DNA of 64,000 nt from Martinezella calliandrae (GCF_030272695.1 NZ_JARFYN010000005.1:1-64000), one strand, 5' to 3'; numbered from the stretch's first letter, positions 1 to 8,810 are shown. Notes: generated from the sequence alone by a model not told the origin. Numbers and translations: made by a program.

Positions 1-78
1 TGCCTGTATCCCTAGGCTACTGCCGGAGGAACGACAGGTTCTATCGGGCGGTCCAAGGATCACCCGTAAAACAATCAC

Positions 79-645
79 TCACGCAACTTCACGTCGCACG
101 GCCATGAGCTGGTCGAGGGTCATACCGTCTTCGGCATAGACGTCGAGCAAGGCGGGCGAGACGGACGCGAGCTTCAGCCGCTGCTTCACCACGTTGACCG
201 AGACGAAGAAGGCGGCGGCGATCTCCTCTTCGGACTGGCCCTTTTCGCGCAACGCGAGGAAGGCGCGGAACTGGTCGAGCGGATGGAGCGGCGCGCGCTG
301 GAGATTCTCGGCGAGCGAATCCTCCTCTGCGATACCGCTGTCGCGAACGATGCACGGCACCGGCGCGGTCTTGGCGAAGCGCTTCTGCTTCACGAGCAGC
401 TCCAATGCCCGGTAGCGCCGCCCACCGGCCGGGATCTCGAACATGCCGGTCCCGACGCCGGCCTGATCGACGACAGCGCGCACGCTGAGTCCCTGCAGGA
501 GGCCGCGGCGGGGGATATCGTCGGCCAGCTCCTCGACCGAGACGCCAGCCTTCACGCGCCGGACGTTCGACTGGGAGAGCAAGAGCTTGTTGAAGGGGAT
601 GTCGCGCGAGGGCGAGAGGGTGATCTTCTGAACGGTGGTAGCCAT
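79..645 (-). pseudogene. ParB/RepB/Spo0J-like partition protein, 3'-truncated
   Basis: The 188-residue product starts at the ATG at 645. It has a ParB N-terminal domain: a GGRRYRAL box at residues 74-81, an ENLQRAPLHP box at 113-122 and a predicted helix-turn-helix around 138-160. ParB-like proteins of conjugative or integrative elements are usually much longer (from family knowledge). This one stops shortly after TLDQLMA, with an unrelated six-residue tail, so it looks 3'-truncated by recombination near base 100. An upstream in-frame ATG at 693 gives 16 more residues, but the ParB homology starts at MATTVQK. It lies downstream of a DUF932 gene on the same strand, a pairing typical of plasmid or ICE backbones. 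DNA binding may survive; the dimerisation part is missing. Confidence 0.8.
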
Positions 646-842
646 CGGGATGTACTGCGCGACGAGCGCCGAAAGCCTCTCTCTCGGCATCAACTCGTCA
701 AGAAGCGCAGCGCCGCCCTCTCACTCTGGAGGGCAGCGCCGCGGAACCGACGACTTCCAATTAGCGCACCTTCGACTCCCAATTAGCCGGCATCGGCTGA
801 AAGCCGGAGACACGCCTTTCCGCATCTCCGGCTTTCCGGGAC

Positions 843-2039
843 TCAGGCCGCCCGATCGAGCAGCTTCTTGGCCCGCGCCTCCAGGTCGAGCCGCGCGTCC
901 TGCTGAGTCTTATCCCGCGCGACCGCGGTGATGCCCTGCACGAAGTCGAAGACGCTCTCGGGCTTGCGGCCTTCTTCGGCCAAGACGGTCTCAATGATCT
1001 TCGCCGTCTCGGCCTTGGAGAAGCCGCGCTTGCGCAGGAAGTCGCTGCGGTCCTCGTCGGAGCGGGCGACGATCTTTTCCCGCGCCGCTCTGATGCCGTT
1101 GACGAAGGGGAGCGGCGAGGAATTGGCGAAGCGGGTCAGCGCCGGCGCGGCCTCATGCGCGAAGCGGGAAGCGGCGTATTTCGAGTGACGGATGGTGATC
1201 TCCTCGAAATCCTCGACGCCCCACAAATTCCGGTTCTGGCAAGCGGCGCGGAGATAAAAGCTCGCCATGCCGAGCGTCTTCGCGCCCACCTCGGAATTCC
1301 AGCAATAGAAGCCGCGGAAGTAGAGGTCGGGCGAGCCGTCGGGTAGCCGCCCTGCCTCGATCGGGTTCAGATCGTCGACCAGGAAGAGGAAGACGTCGCG
1401 ATCGGACGCGTAGAGCGTGGTCGTGTCCTGGGTGATATCGACGCGCGGATTGTAGATCCCCGTCGACCAGTCGAGCACGTCAGGCACCTTCCAGCGGGTA
1501 TCGCCCGTGCCATTTCCGGCGATCCGCTGCACGGCCGCGACCAGCTCGTGGTCGAAGATGCGGCCATAGTCGGGCCCAGTGACGGCGCGCAGTTCGACGC
1601 GTCCGTCTTCGATCTCAAGTGTCTTCACCTGCTCGGCACGATGGGAGGTCAGCCCGTATTGGAGGTTGATTCCGGCGAGTGGCGCCGGAAGCTGGCGCAG
1701 ATAAGCCGCCGGCGCGCCGACCAGGCCGGCAAGCTGACCGAAGCTCCAATGGGTGGGGGCGATCGGCGCGTCGGACCCGGGCAGCATCAGCGACAGGCGC
1801 TCGGCATCGTCGCGGCTCGCCTCGACCCGGATCGCCGCGCTCTCGACGGTTCGGGTGCGGCTCCGCTCGGTCCGGCCGCGGACGGCGGCATAGAGGTCCG
1901 ACAGGGACAGGTAGCGCTCGTCCGCCGGCCGCGAGAACCATTCCGACGATACGCGGCCGATCCGCTCGCCGCGGCTCACATCCACCTTGTAGCCGCCAGC
2001 GCGGTCGCGAGCGGCGTCCTGAATCTCCACATGGGTCAT
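843..2039 (-). CDS. DUF932 domain-containing protein
   Basis: A 398-residue protein of the DUF932 (phage/plasmid-related) family. Seen features are the central block around YNPRVDITQDTTTLYASDRD, a following FRGFYCWNSEVGAKTLG segment, and a charged C-terminal helix region. The family is common on plasmids, phages and integrative elements, and its biochemical role is unknown. It sits about 200 bp upstream of the truncated parB-like gene on the same strand, so the two were probably one element module. Length is normal and no frameshift is seen. The assignment is by sequence pattern. Confidence 0.85.
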   Translation of the reverse strand: MTHVEIQDAARDRAGGYKVDVSRGERIGRVSSEWFSRPADERYLSLSDLYAAVRGRTERSRTRTVESAAIRVEASRDDAERLSLMLPGSDAPIAPTHWSFGQLAGLVGAPAAYLRQLPAPLAGINLQYGLTSHRAEQVKTLEIEDGRVELRAVTGPDYGRIFDHELVAAVQRIAGNGTGDTRWKVPDVLDWSTGIYNPRVDITQDTTTLYASDRDVFLFLVDDLNPIEAGRLPDGSPDLYFRGFYCWNSEVGAKTLGMASFYLRAACQNRNLWGVEDFEEITIRHSKYAASRFAHEAAPALTRFANSSPLPFVNGIRAAREKIVARSDEDRSDFLRKRGFSKAETAKIIETVLAEEGRKPESVFDFVQGITAVARDKTQQDARLDLEARAKKLLDRAA

Positions 2040-2263
2040 GGCTAGTCTCCATGACGGGCGCCGGAGGCCTCTCCTCCAACCCTCAACCCGTCACGGCGAA
2101 GCCGGTCCGTCCTCTCACTCTCAAGGGGCGTTGCGAGGATTCCCCCGCAGAAGGGGGTGCGTCGGCGACCGCGGCGCCGATCAGGGGGAAGGCTTTCCCC
2201 TCCGATGATCCGTCGTCCCGCATCGGTGGGTTTCCGGCTTTCAGGTGAGCGGTCAGCCTCGAT

Positions 2264-2467
2264 TTACCGAGCTGCCAGGGGCTCCGGGCGATCCATCGCC
2301 TCCAGGCGTTCGGGCATGTCGAGCAGTTTGAGCGCAGCGGCGGTCAAGGCTTCAGCGATCGTCGGATAGGTTTCGGCCGAGCTGATCGAAACGCCGTCGC
2401 CCGGGAAGGTCACCGTCGCTTGGAAGCCATTGCCTTTGGGCGTGGCGGAGAGGGTGATCGTCGGCAT
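2264..2467 (-). CDS. Small conserved hypothetical protein of the mobile island
   Basis: A 67-residue product starting MPTITLSATPKG. The frame is open further upstream to 2563, but the extra 32 residues are low-complexity Arg/Ser-rich and look non-coding. The protein reads as a short antiparallel beta-sheet followed by one helix (residues 36-58), which resembles a small HicB-like or adaptor fold. No catalytic motif is present and I do not recognise a function. It is carried on the same strand as the DUF932 and ParB-like genes and probably belongs to that element. Confidence 0.5.
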   Translation of the reverse strand: MPTITLSATPKGNGFQATVTFPGDGVSISSAETYPTIAEALTAAALKLLDMPERLEAMDRPEPLAAR

Positions 2468-2645
2468 GTCCGGCCTCCACCTGTCTCGTTCCTCGCCGCC
2501 AGACTCGGCGAAGGAGGCCCGCAATCTTAGCGCAATCCTCGGATCTGAGACAGCTTCGTCCAAGCTGCCCTAGCCACGGGGTGCGGCTGGTCTGCCTGAC
2601 TCCCAATTTCCGGAGCCTTCGGTGTCCTGGGCATTAGGTTGCAAA

Positions 2646-2675
2646 CTGTCAGAAAACCGCTTATCTTTCTAACAG
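2646..2675. promoter_or_regulatory. Palindromic operator of the AbiE-type gene pair
   Basis: A 10-bp inverted repeat, CTGTCAGAAA (2646-2655) and TTTCTAACAG (2666-2675), is separated by 10 bp and has one mismatch. The right arm runs into the ribosome binding site AGGAG (2674-2678) of the DUF6088 antitoxin-like gene. AbiEi-type antitoxins repress their own operon by binding inverted repeats, so an autoregulatory operator is the natural reading. A TTATCT element (2661-2666) inside the spacer could be the -10 box. This is inference from position and symmetry. Confidence 0.6.
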
Positions 2676-2685
2676 GAGAATGGCC

Positions 2686-3279
2686 ATGTCGCATCTGAGC
2701 GAACAGATTCTGGCATATGCGGAGAGGCAGTCCGAAGGGGCGCCCATATCTGCTAAGAGCTTGCTCCACCTCGGCAATCGCGCTGCGGTGGACCAGGCCT
2801 TGTCGCGTCTGGCCGAGCGCGGGCAGCTCATCCGTGCCGGACGGGGAGTCTACCTCCGCCCGATCACGTCGCGGTTCGGCACGCGAGCGCCTTCGGTCGA
2901 ACAGGCTGTTGAGGCGCTTGCCGCCCAGCGGGGCGAGGTCATTGTCTCGAATGGGGCGGCCGCGGCCAACGCCCTTGGCCTGACGACGCAGGTGCCGGTT
3001 CGGTCGGTCTATCTGACTTCGGGCCGCAGCCGGAAGATGAGCCTCGGCAAGCAGGTCGTGGAGCTGCGCCACGCGCCGCGCTGGCAGTTGACCTTGGGAA
3101 GCCGGCCGGCGGGCGAAGCGGTGCGCGCGCTCGCATGGCTGGGTCCCGACAAAGCCGAGGAGGCGCTCATGACGCTGAAGCGGAAGATGCCGCCAGGCGT
3201 CTTCGGCGAGCTGGTGGCCGCCGCGCCGCAGCTTCCGACGTGGCTCGCACGGAACGTGGGAAAGGCCGCCTATGGCTGA
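2686..3279 (+). CDS. DUF6088 family protein (AbiEi-like type IV antitoxin)
   Basis: A 197-residue protein. It has an N-terminal winged helix (residues about 1-60, with the AERGQLIRAGRGVYLRP wing), followed by the C-terminal AbiEi-like domain. The start is set at 2686 because AGGAG at 2674-2678 is 7 nt upstream; the ATG at 2680 is too close. In AbiE systems this protein represses the operon and neutralises the AbiEii nucleotidyltransferase toxin. The next gene is an AbiEii homologue whose ATG at 3272 overlaps this gene's 3' end by 8 bp. The antitoxin is intact, but its partner is truncated. Confidence 0.8.
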   Translation: MSHLSEQILAYAERQSEGAPISAKSLLHLGNRAAVDQALSRLAERGQLIRAGRGVYLRPITSRFGTRAPSVEQAVEALAAQRGEVIVSNGAAAANALGLTTQVPVRSVYLTSGRSRKMSLGKQVVELRHAPRWQLTLGSRPAGEAVRALAWLGPDKAEEALMTLKRKMPPGVFGELVAAAPQLPTWLARNVGKAAYG

Positions 3280-3802
3280 CGCCTTTCTCTCCCTGCCGGT
3301 CGAGGACCGCCGTGAGGCCCTGCGCATCGCCGCCGATCGATCCGGCCGCCCGGCGTATCTTCTCGAAAAGGATGTGTGGGTCGTCTGGGCGTTGGCGACC
3401 TTGTTCGGATCGGACATCGGCGCGCACCTGGTGTTCAAGGGCGGCACCTCCCTGTCCAAGGCTTATGGCGTCATTCGGCGCTTTTCCGAGGACGTGGACC
3501 TGACCTATGACATTCGCGCCATCGCGCCCGACCTTGTCGGCGAGGACGGCGAAGCCCTGCCAAAAAACCGCAGCGAGGAAAAGCGCTGGTCGAAGGCGGT
3601 GCGCCACCGCCTTCCCGAATGGATAACTACGGCGACATGTTCGTGGCCTGCCTGCTACAACTGGATCGTGAATGCCGACGTGTCGAAGCTCGCCTGCGCC
3701 AATGATTTATATTGGCTTGTACGGGACAGTTCATCGGCGTGCTGGCCTACGGCGAACTTTCAGACCTTCACCTCTGCGCTCAAGGCATATTGGGAAAGCT
3801 GA
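3272..3802 (+). pseudogene. AbiEii/AbiGii-type nucleotidyltransferase toxin, 3'-truncated
   Basis: The first ~118 residues are a DNA-polymerase-beta-like nucleotidyltransferase of the AbiEii family. They include the KGGTSLSKAYG motif (residues 56-66) and the catalytic SEDVDL aspartates (72-77). Family members are roughly 250-350 residues. Here homology stops around residue 118 (base ~3626), and the reading frame continues 58 residues into unrelated sequence. The catalytic core is present but the C-terminal part is lost, so the toxin is probably dead or altered. Overlap with the DUF6088 gene marks the original operon. Confidence 0.75.
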
Positions 3803-3859
3803 GCTACCTGTCCGCCGCCATGCCGGCATTGTGCTCTTTTGGAATGGGCGGTGACAGGT

Positions 3860-3940
3860 TTAACCCGCATTTCTCACACCTAAGGCAGCGCTCAGGCGGC
3901 GTGTCGGCCCTTTCCAGCGAGTGTGAGAAATGCGGGTTAA
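3860..3940. repeat. Perfect 20-bp inverted repeat, possible transposable-element end
   Basis: TTAACCCGCATTTCTCACAC at 3860-3879 is exactly complementary to 3921-3940, with 41 bp between. The DNA could fold into a very stable cruciform or hairpin. It lies where the AbiEii homology has been lost and no T-run follows. The sequence looks like insertion-sequence termini brought together by internal deletion, or a miniature element. That identity is inference and the family was not established. Confidence 0.7.
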
Positions 3941-3944
3941 GGGG

Positions 3945-4271
3945 TGTAGCTTCGACCTCTTTCAGCCTGCTTTATCCCGACGCTCGTTTATGATGTTGAA
4001 CTCGCTTATAGCCGGAGGGTCGCTGAACAGAATCCGCGAATCCAGCCCCTTGACCCTGGTGGTATCGCAGTTGGTATGGGTTCGGAGCCTCACCAGAAAG
4101 CTCAATAGTAACAATGCGAAACTTAGCCTGTTGACGATCGAGTGGGAAAAATCAATCGCTTGCGCCGAAGCCTGGATGCTCATCGCCGACATCCGAATTC
4201 TCACCCGTAGGCTCGCAAGGTACTATGTTTATTGAATTCTTTTCGAGTGAGGCTCTTAGAGGAGAGGCAAT
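3945..4271. other. Non-coding or decayed junction between island and chromosome
   Basis: This stretch is lower in GC than its surroundings. An open frame from 3930 to 4235 on the plus strand (101 codons) has no recognisable domain and no convincing ribosome binding site, and an 80-codon frame overlaps it on the minus strand. I read it as the degraded right edge of the mobile island, not as a gene. Only the last bases (AGAGGAGAGG, about 4258-4267) belong to the next gene, as its ribosome binding site. Confidence 0.4.
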
Positions 4272-4664
4272 ATGGATCGCTTTACGGGTGGTTGCCTGTG
4301 CGGCAACGTCAAAATCGTGGCGTCGGGACGCCCGTACCGGGTCGGCATTTGTCACTGTCTCGACTGCCGAAAACATCATGGCGCCCTTTTTCACGCTTCG
4401 GCGATCTTCCCTCAGGATGCGGTGACGATCGAAGGCGAAACCGGCGTCTATGCCGGGCGGTCTTTTTGTCGATGCTGCGGCTCGTCTGTTTTCGCACGCA
4501 GCGCGGATGAAATCGAAGTAAGCCTGGGATCCCTCGATGCCCCCGACCAGCTGAGGCCAACCTACGAACTCTGGACTGTCCGTCGCGAGTCATGGTTGCC
4601 GCCGTTTCCACTCGCGAGACGATACGAGCGCGATCGCGATGCCACGAGCCGCTTTGAGGAGTAG
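4272..4664 (+). CDS. GFA family (CENP-V/GFA domain) protein
   Basis: A 130-residue protein with the zinc ligands of the glutathione-dependent formaldehyde-activating (GFA) fold. These are GGCLCG (C8, C10), CHCLDC (C27, C29, C32) and a CRCCG knuckle (C66, C69). The family was named for a proposed spontaneous-adduct role in formaldehyde detoxification, but most members have no proven substrate. GGAG lies just upstream of the ATG. It is convergent with the choline importer operon, with a hairpin between them. The domain assignment is firm; the function is open. Confidence 0.85.
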   Translation: MDRFTGGCLCGNVKIVASGRPYRVGICHCLDCRKHHGALFHASAIFPQDAVTIEGETGVYAGRSFCRCCGSSVFARSADEIEVSLGSLDAPDQLRPTYELWTVRRESWLPPFPLARRYERDRDATSRFEE

Positions 4665-4681
4665 GTCGGATGAGAGTATGT

Positions 4682-4708
4682 AAAAGCCCCTCCTGGAGGC
4701 GGAGGGGC
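4682..4708 (-). terminator. Rho-independent terminator after choV
   Basis: The stem GCCCCTCC (4686-4693) pairs with GGAGGGGC (4701-4708) around a 7-nt loop. Read on the minus strand it is followed by TTTT (4685-4682). It sits 9 bp beyond the choV stop codon and could also end the convergent GFA transcript. Confidence 0.75.
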
Positions 4709-4716
4709 GTTGGAAC

Positions 4717-5766
4717 CTAATCTTTCCGCCGGTGGCTGGTGAGGCCGGCCACGACGTCCTGGGCGGAAATCGTGCCGATGATCGCGCCGTTGTCGACGAC
4801 ACCGATATTGCCCGGCTGGCGTGTCAGCGCGTCGAGAATCTCGACGAGCGGCGTCGTGACCGTTGCGGTCGCGGTGACCGAGCCGCCTGTTGCGGAGTGG
4901 CCCAGGCCCTGCTGCATGACATCGCGGGCGGTCAACATGCTGATCGGGTTCATGTGCTGCACGAAGTCGGCAACATATTGATCGGCGGGGTTCTTGACGA
5001 TTTCCTGCGGCGTGCCGCACTGGATGATGCGTCCGCTCTCCATGATGGCGATGCGGTTGCCGATGCGGAAGGCTTCGTCGAGATCATGGCTGACGAAGAG
5101 GATCGTCCGCTTGAGGCGGCGCTGGAATTCCAGAAGCTCGTCCTGCAGGCGGGTGCGAATCAGCGGATCGAGCGCCGAAAACGGCTCGTCCATGAGCAGG
5201 ATCGGTGCGCCCGTGGCAAAGGCGCGCGCGAGGCCGACGCGCTGTTGCATGCCGCCGGAGAGTTCGTTGACCTTGCGGCCGGCCCATTGGGTCAGGTTGA
5301 CGAGCTGCAATTGTTCGTCGACACGCTTCTTGCGCTCGGCTTCCGTCACGCCGGCAAGCTCCAATCCGAAGCCGACATTATCGGCGACGGTGCGCCAGGG
5401 CAGCAGCGCGAACTGCTGGAACACCATCGAGACGGTGTGCATGCGCAGGTTTCGCAGTGCCTTGGGGCTGCAGCTATAGGGGTTGACCGGCCCTGTCTTG
5501 CTGTTGACGACGACATCGCCGCGCACCACCGGCGCCAGGCCGTTGACGGCGCGAAGCAGCGTCGACTTGCCGGAGCCGGACAAGCCCATGAGCACCAGGA
5601 TTTCGCCCTCCTCGATTTCGAGCGTGGCATTGGCGACGCCGAGCACAAGGCCAGTCGTTTTGCTGATCTCGTCACGGGACTTACCCGCATCGACGAGTTT
5701 AAGCGCCGTATCGGGACGATCCCCGAAAATGATGCTGACATTCTTGAAGCCGACGGCGGTGGTCAT
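4717..5766 (-). CDS. choV: Choline ABC transporter, ATP-binding subunit
   Basis: A 349-residue ATPase of the ProV/OpuAA class. The Walker A motif GLSGSGKST is at residues 61-69, followed by a Q-loop, the signature LSGGMQQRVGLARA and Walker B LLMDEPFSALDP. The long C-terminal extension (about 270-349) has a CBS-like regulatory segment typical of quaternary-amine importers. Its ATG overlaps the 3' end of the permease gene by 4 bp. It powers choline import across the inner membrane, feeding glycine-betaine synthesis or catabolism in rhizobia. The gene is intact. Confidence 0.93.
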   Translation of the reverse strand: MTTAVGFKNVSIIFGDRPDTALKLVDAGKSRDEISKTTGLVLGVANATLEIEEGEILVLMGLSGSGKSTLLRAVNGLAPVVRGDVVVNSKTGPVNPYSCSPKALRNLRMHTVSMVFQQFALLPWRTVADNVGFGLELAGVTEAERKKRVDEQLQLVNLTQWAGRKVNELSGGMQQRVGLARAFATGAPILLMDEPFSALDPLIRTRLQDELLEFQRRLKRTILFVSHDLDEAFRIGNRIAIMESGRIIQCGTPQEIVKNPADQYVADFVQHMNPISMLTARDVMQQGLGHSATGGSVTATATVTTPLVEILDALTRQPGNIGVVDNGAIIGTISAQDVVAGLTSHRRKD

Positions 5767-6623
5767 GATTGTTCTCCTTCGCCGGGGGCACGGAACATGC
5801 GGTCGAGAATGATCGCCAGGATGACGATGCAGGCGCCGGAATCGAAGCTCTTGGCGACGTTGACGTTATTCAACGCGCGCAGCACCGGCACGCCGAGGCC
5901 AGGTGCCCCGACGAGGGCGGCAATGGACACCATGGAGAGCGAGAGCATGATCGTCTGCGTCAGGCCGGCCATGATCTGCGGCGTGGCGAAGGGGAGCTCG
6001 ACCTTGCGCAGCACCTGCCGCTGCGTCGCGCCGAAAGATTCAGCGGCTTCGACGAGAGAAGGCGGCGTCGAGATGATGCCAAGACGGGTCATGCGGATCG
6101 GTGCGGGGATGGCGAAGACCACGGTAGCGACCAGGCCCGGGACCATGCCTAGGCCAAGCAGGATCATCGCCGGCACCAGATAGACGAAGGTCGGGATGGT
6201 CTGCATCAGATCGAGAACCGGGCGCATGAAGGCATAGAGCCAGGGGCGGCGGGCCGCAGCGATGCCGAGGGGGACACCGACAAGCATGCTGACGAAGGTC
6301 GAGGCCAGCACCAGCGCCAGCGTCTCCGTCGTTTCCTTCCAATAGCCCTGATTGATGGTGATCAGCAGGCCAAACAAGGTCAGAGCCGCGACCGGAATGC
6401 TCCGGCGCAGCCAGTAGGCAATGGCCGCAAAAACGACGACGACGATCAATGGATGCGGCGCTTGCAGCACAAACAGCAGCGCGGTGATCACATGCGCGAC
6501 GACGAAGGAAAGTCCGTCGAAAAACCATGTAACATTGCTCGTCAGCCAATCCACGACGGCCTTGGCCCATGGACCGATAGGGATGCGATAGTCGGTTAAC
6601 CAGTTCACGTCTTTGCCCACCAT
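5763..6623 (-). CDS. choW: Choline ABC transporter, permease subunit
   Basis: A 286-residue inner-membrane permease of the ProW/OpuAB family. It has several hydrophobic helices and the cytoplasmic EAA-type loop around EAAESFGATQRQVLRKVELP, which docks to the ATPase. The start at 6623 gives MVGKDVNWLTDY; a GTG a few codons later is an alternative. It overlaps choV by 4 bp, so the two are translationally coupled. It forms the translocation channel for choline delivered by ChoX. Confidence 0.92.
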   Translation of the reverse strand: MVGKDVNWLTDYRIPIGPWAKAVVDWLTSNVTWFFDGLSFVVAHVITALLFVLQAPHPLIVVVVFAAIAYWLRRSIPVAALTLFGLLITINQGYWKETTETLALVLASTFVSMLVGVPLGIAAARRPWLYAFMRPVLDLMQTIPTFVYLVPAMILLGLGMVPGLVATVVFAIPAPIRMTRLGIISTPPSLVEAAESFGATQRQVLRKVELPFATPQIMAGLTQTIMLSLSMVSIAALVGAPGLGVPVLRALNNVNVAKSFDSGACIVILAIILDRMFRAPGEGEQS

Positions 6624-6758
6624 TGGGGCGGCTATCCCGGACGTCTCATATGGTTCCGGATAGGGCCGCCGGAGAATAACGGCCTATGGCGCCAGGCGGG
6701 CCGCTGCCCCGATCTGTAGCGCAATAGGAGGGAAGCAGTCTCTCGTTCAGGCAAGAGA

Positions 6759-6781
6759 AAGGGGCGGTTGAGCCGCCCCTT
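6759..6781 (-). terminator. Intra-operon hairpin between choX and choW
   Basis: A perfect 9-bp stem, AAGGGGCGG (6759-6767) with CCGCCCCTT (6773-6781), lies 11 bp past the choX stop. It has only a weak U-tract on the minus strand. Such hairpins after binding-protein genes commonly stabilise the upstream mRNA or partly terminate, raising binding-protein level over permease level. That role is inferred. Confidence 0.6.
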
Positions 6782-6792
6782 ATCCTTGGATG

Positions 6793-7749
6793 CTACAGGC
6801 CGAGCTTGGCCTTGACTGCCGCGAGCCCGTCTTTGCCGTCCTTGGTGTTGACGCCGGCGAGCCAGGGGGTGATCGCCGCCGGATTGGCTTTGAGCCATTC
6901 CGTGGCGGCCACTTCAGGGTCCTTGTTCTCGTTCAGGATCTTGCCCATGATGTCGTTTTCCATCGGCAACGAGAAGACGAGGTTTTTGACGAAGGCGCCG
7001 ACATTCGGGCACTCCTGCAGGTAGCCTGCCCGGACGTTGGTGTAGACGGTTGCGCCGCCGAAATTCGGTCCGAAGATGTCGTCACCGCCGGTGAGATAGG
7101 TCATCCTGTAGGTGTTGTTCATGGGATGCGGAGCCCAGCCGAGGAAAATGATCGGCTTGCCTTCCTTGTCTGCGCGCGAAACCTGGGCGAGCATGCCCTG
7201 CTCGGAGGATTCGACCACTTCGAAGCCCTTCAGGCCGAAGGTGTTCTTGTCGACCATGTCGATAACCAGGCGGTTGCCGTCATTGCCCGGCTCGATGCCG
7301 TAGATCTTGCCGTCAAGATCGTCCTTGTGGGCAGCAATATCCTTGAAATCCTTGATGCCGAGCGCGGTTCCCTTTTCGTTGGTCGCCAGCGTGTACTTGG
7401 CGCCCTCTAGGTTGGCGCGAACGGTTTCCACCGACTTGTCTGCGGCGAACGGCTTGATGTTCTCGGCCATGGAGGGCATCCAGTTGCCGAGGAAGACGTC
7501 GATGTCCTTGTTCTTCAACGATTGATAGGTCACCGGTACAGCGAGCACCTTGATGTCGGTGTCGTAGCCGAGGGCCTTCAAAAGAATGGAGGCCGTCGCC
7601 GTGGTCGAGGTAATATCGGTCCAACCCACATCGGCGAAATGCACAGTGCCACAGTTTGCCGCTTCAGCGGCGGAAGCTGTGGTTGCACCGAGCGTCAGCG
7701 CGGAGAGAGCTGAAGCGAAAGCAAATGCTGTAAAAGTCATTTTTATCAT
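6793..7749 (-). CDS. choX: Choline ABC transporter, periplasmic binding protein
   Basis: A 318-residue type II periplasmic binding protein. A signal peptide occupies residues 1-28, with likely cleavage at the ASA-AEA boundary. The mature part begins NCGTVHFADVGWTDITST, typical of OpuAC/ProX-like quaternary-amine binders. ChoX-type proteins hold choline in an aromatic box; Trp and Tyr residues are present in the expected positions (GNWMPSM, GWAPHPM). GGGAG lies about 8 nt before the ATG at 7749. It is the first gene of choXWV. In Sinorhizobium the orthologous system is choline-inducible (established for that species). Confidence 0.92.
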   Translation of the reverse strand: MIKMTFTAFAFASALSALTLGATTASAAEAANCGTVHFADVGWTDITSTTATASILLKALGYDTDIKVLAVPVTYQSLKNKDIDVFLGNWMPSMAENIKPFAADKSVETVRANLEGAKYTLATNEKGTALGIKDFKDIAAHKDDLDGKIYGIEPGNDGNRLVIDMVDKNTFGLKGFEVVESSEQGMLAQVSRADKEGKPIIFLGWAPHPMNNTYRMTYLTGGDDIFGPNFGGATVYTNVRAGYLQECPNVGAFVKNLVFSLPMENDIMGKILNENKDPEVAATEWLKANPAAITPWLAGVNTKDGKDGLAAVKAKLGL

Positions 7750-8052
7750 TGTGTAACTCCCAGTCTAGCGTTCCCAAGCAACCACCATTAACTGACATTT
7801 TCAAGCGACCTCAGTGTATTTGCGCCGGTTTCTAGGGGGTGATTGCGACTTCTGCATTTTCCGGTCGAATGTGCCAGCCGATCTTGTCCCAATAGGTGGC
7901 CTCTCGCAATTCCTGTGGTTTTCGCCGGGGGCGTCTTTCCTTCCGGCAACGGAGCACCCATGAAGCCCTTAAGGAGATCCCATGGGTGCGCGACGGCCTC
8001 CATTTTTGCAGAATGAATGGCTGTAAATTAACGCCCATATTGTGAGGCCCCG
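7750..8052. other. Upstream region of choX, no gene seen
   Basis: About 300 bp carries only the choX ribosome binding site and presumably its promoter. Two minus-strand frames of 68-71 codons show no domain or credible start signal. The right part, near 8050, is the left flank of the truncated IS110-family gene. No inverted repeat is seen there, which fits IS110 elements. Confidence 0.4.
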
Positions 8053-8808
8053 ATGTTCAAGACCGAAAAAGCCGCGATCGCCATTCACACAAATCTTGGC
8101 GCGATCTTCATTTCACTGGAACTGAGCCGTTCGACCTGGCTGATCACGTCGCTGTCGCCGGGGAATGGCGAGAAGATGTCGAAGCACGCTTTGAAGGCAG
8201 GAGACGTCGCCGGATTGTTCAATCTGCTTTCGAAATTGCGGGATAGATGCCGGGCCAGAACCGGGGACGCCTATCCTGTCGTCACCATTCAGGAAGCCGG
8301 ACTCGACGGCTTCTGGATCCATCGCGTGTTAGAGAAGGAGGGGATCGAAAGTCATGTCGTGGACGCGGCTTCGATCGCAACATCGCGGCGCCAGCGGCGG
8401 GTGAAAACGGATCGCATCGATGGTGAGGCGCTGCTTCGGGTCCTGATGGCGTATAAGAGGGGAGAACCCCGCGTGTGCTCTATGGCGCGGGCACCATCGC
8501 CTGACGAAGAAGACCGGCGGCGGATTGGCCGGGAGCGTAAAGCGCTAACAGCCGAGCGTGTCTCCCATATCAACCGGATAAAGGGACTGCTGTTCTCACA
8601 AGGCATCACCAATTACGAGCCAATGAACAAGGACCGGCGGCAACAGTTGGAAGTACTGCAGACTGGCGACGGGCATGCCTTGCCGACGCATATGAAAGCG
8701 CAGATTGCTCGGGAGCTGGATCGGCTGGAACTTCTGCTTGAACAGATCAGGACAGTCGAGGACGAGCGCGACGCGCTCATCGCTGCGCAGACTGCGGAGA
8801 TGAACCGC
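8053..8808 (+). mobile_element. IS110-family transposase, 3'-truncated
   Basis: The first 252 codons encode an IS110-type DEDD transposase. They include FISLELSRSTWL near the N-terminus, IQEAGLDGFWIHR (79-91), the RRVKTDRIDGEAL acidic block (115-127) and a long helical linker rich in Arg/Glu. Family members are about 300-400 residues with a C-terminal serine-containing domain, which is absent here. At base ~8809 the frame switches to sequence that encodes thymidine kinase in another phase, and runs on to a stop at 8964. The element is therefore dead, and its right end was lost in the event that removed the 5' part of tdk. Confidence 0.85.
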
Positions 8809-8810
8809 TT

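Noticed and set aside
3930..4235. 101-codon ORF at the island edge
   Set aside because: No ribosome site, no domain, and a competing frame on the other strand; listed only as non-coding or decayed.
4732..6183. 483-codon plus-strand frame opposite choV/choW
   Set aside because: Antisense shadow; the minus-strand genes are clear ABC transporter subunits.
7788..8038. Two minus-strand frames upstream of choX as the lost 5' part of tdk
   Set aside because: They are on the wrong strand and show no P-loop or thymidine kinase motif.
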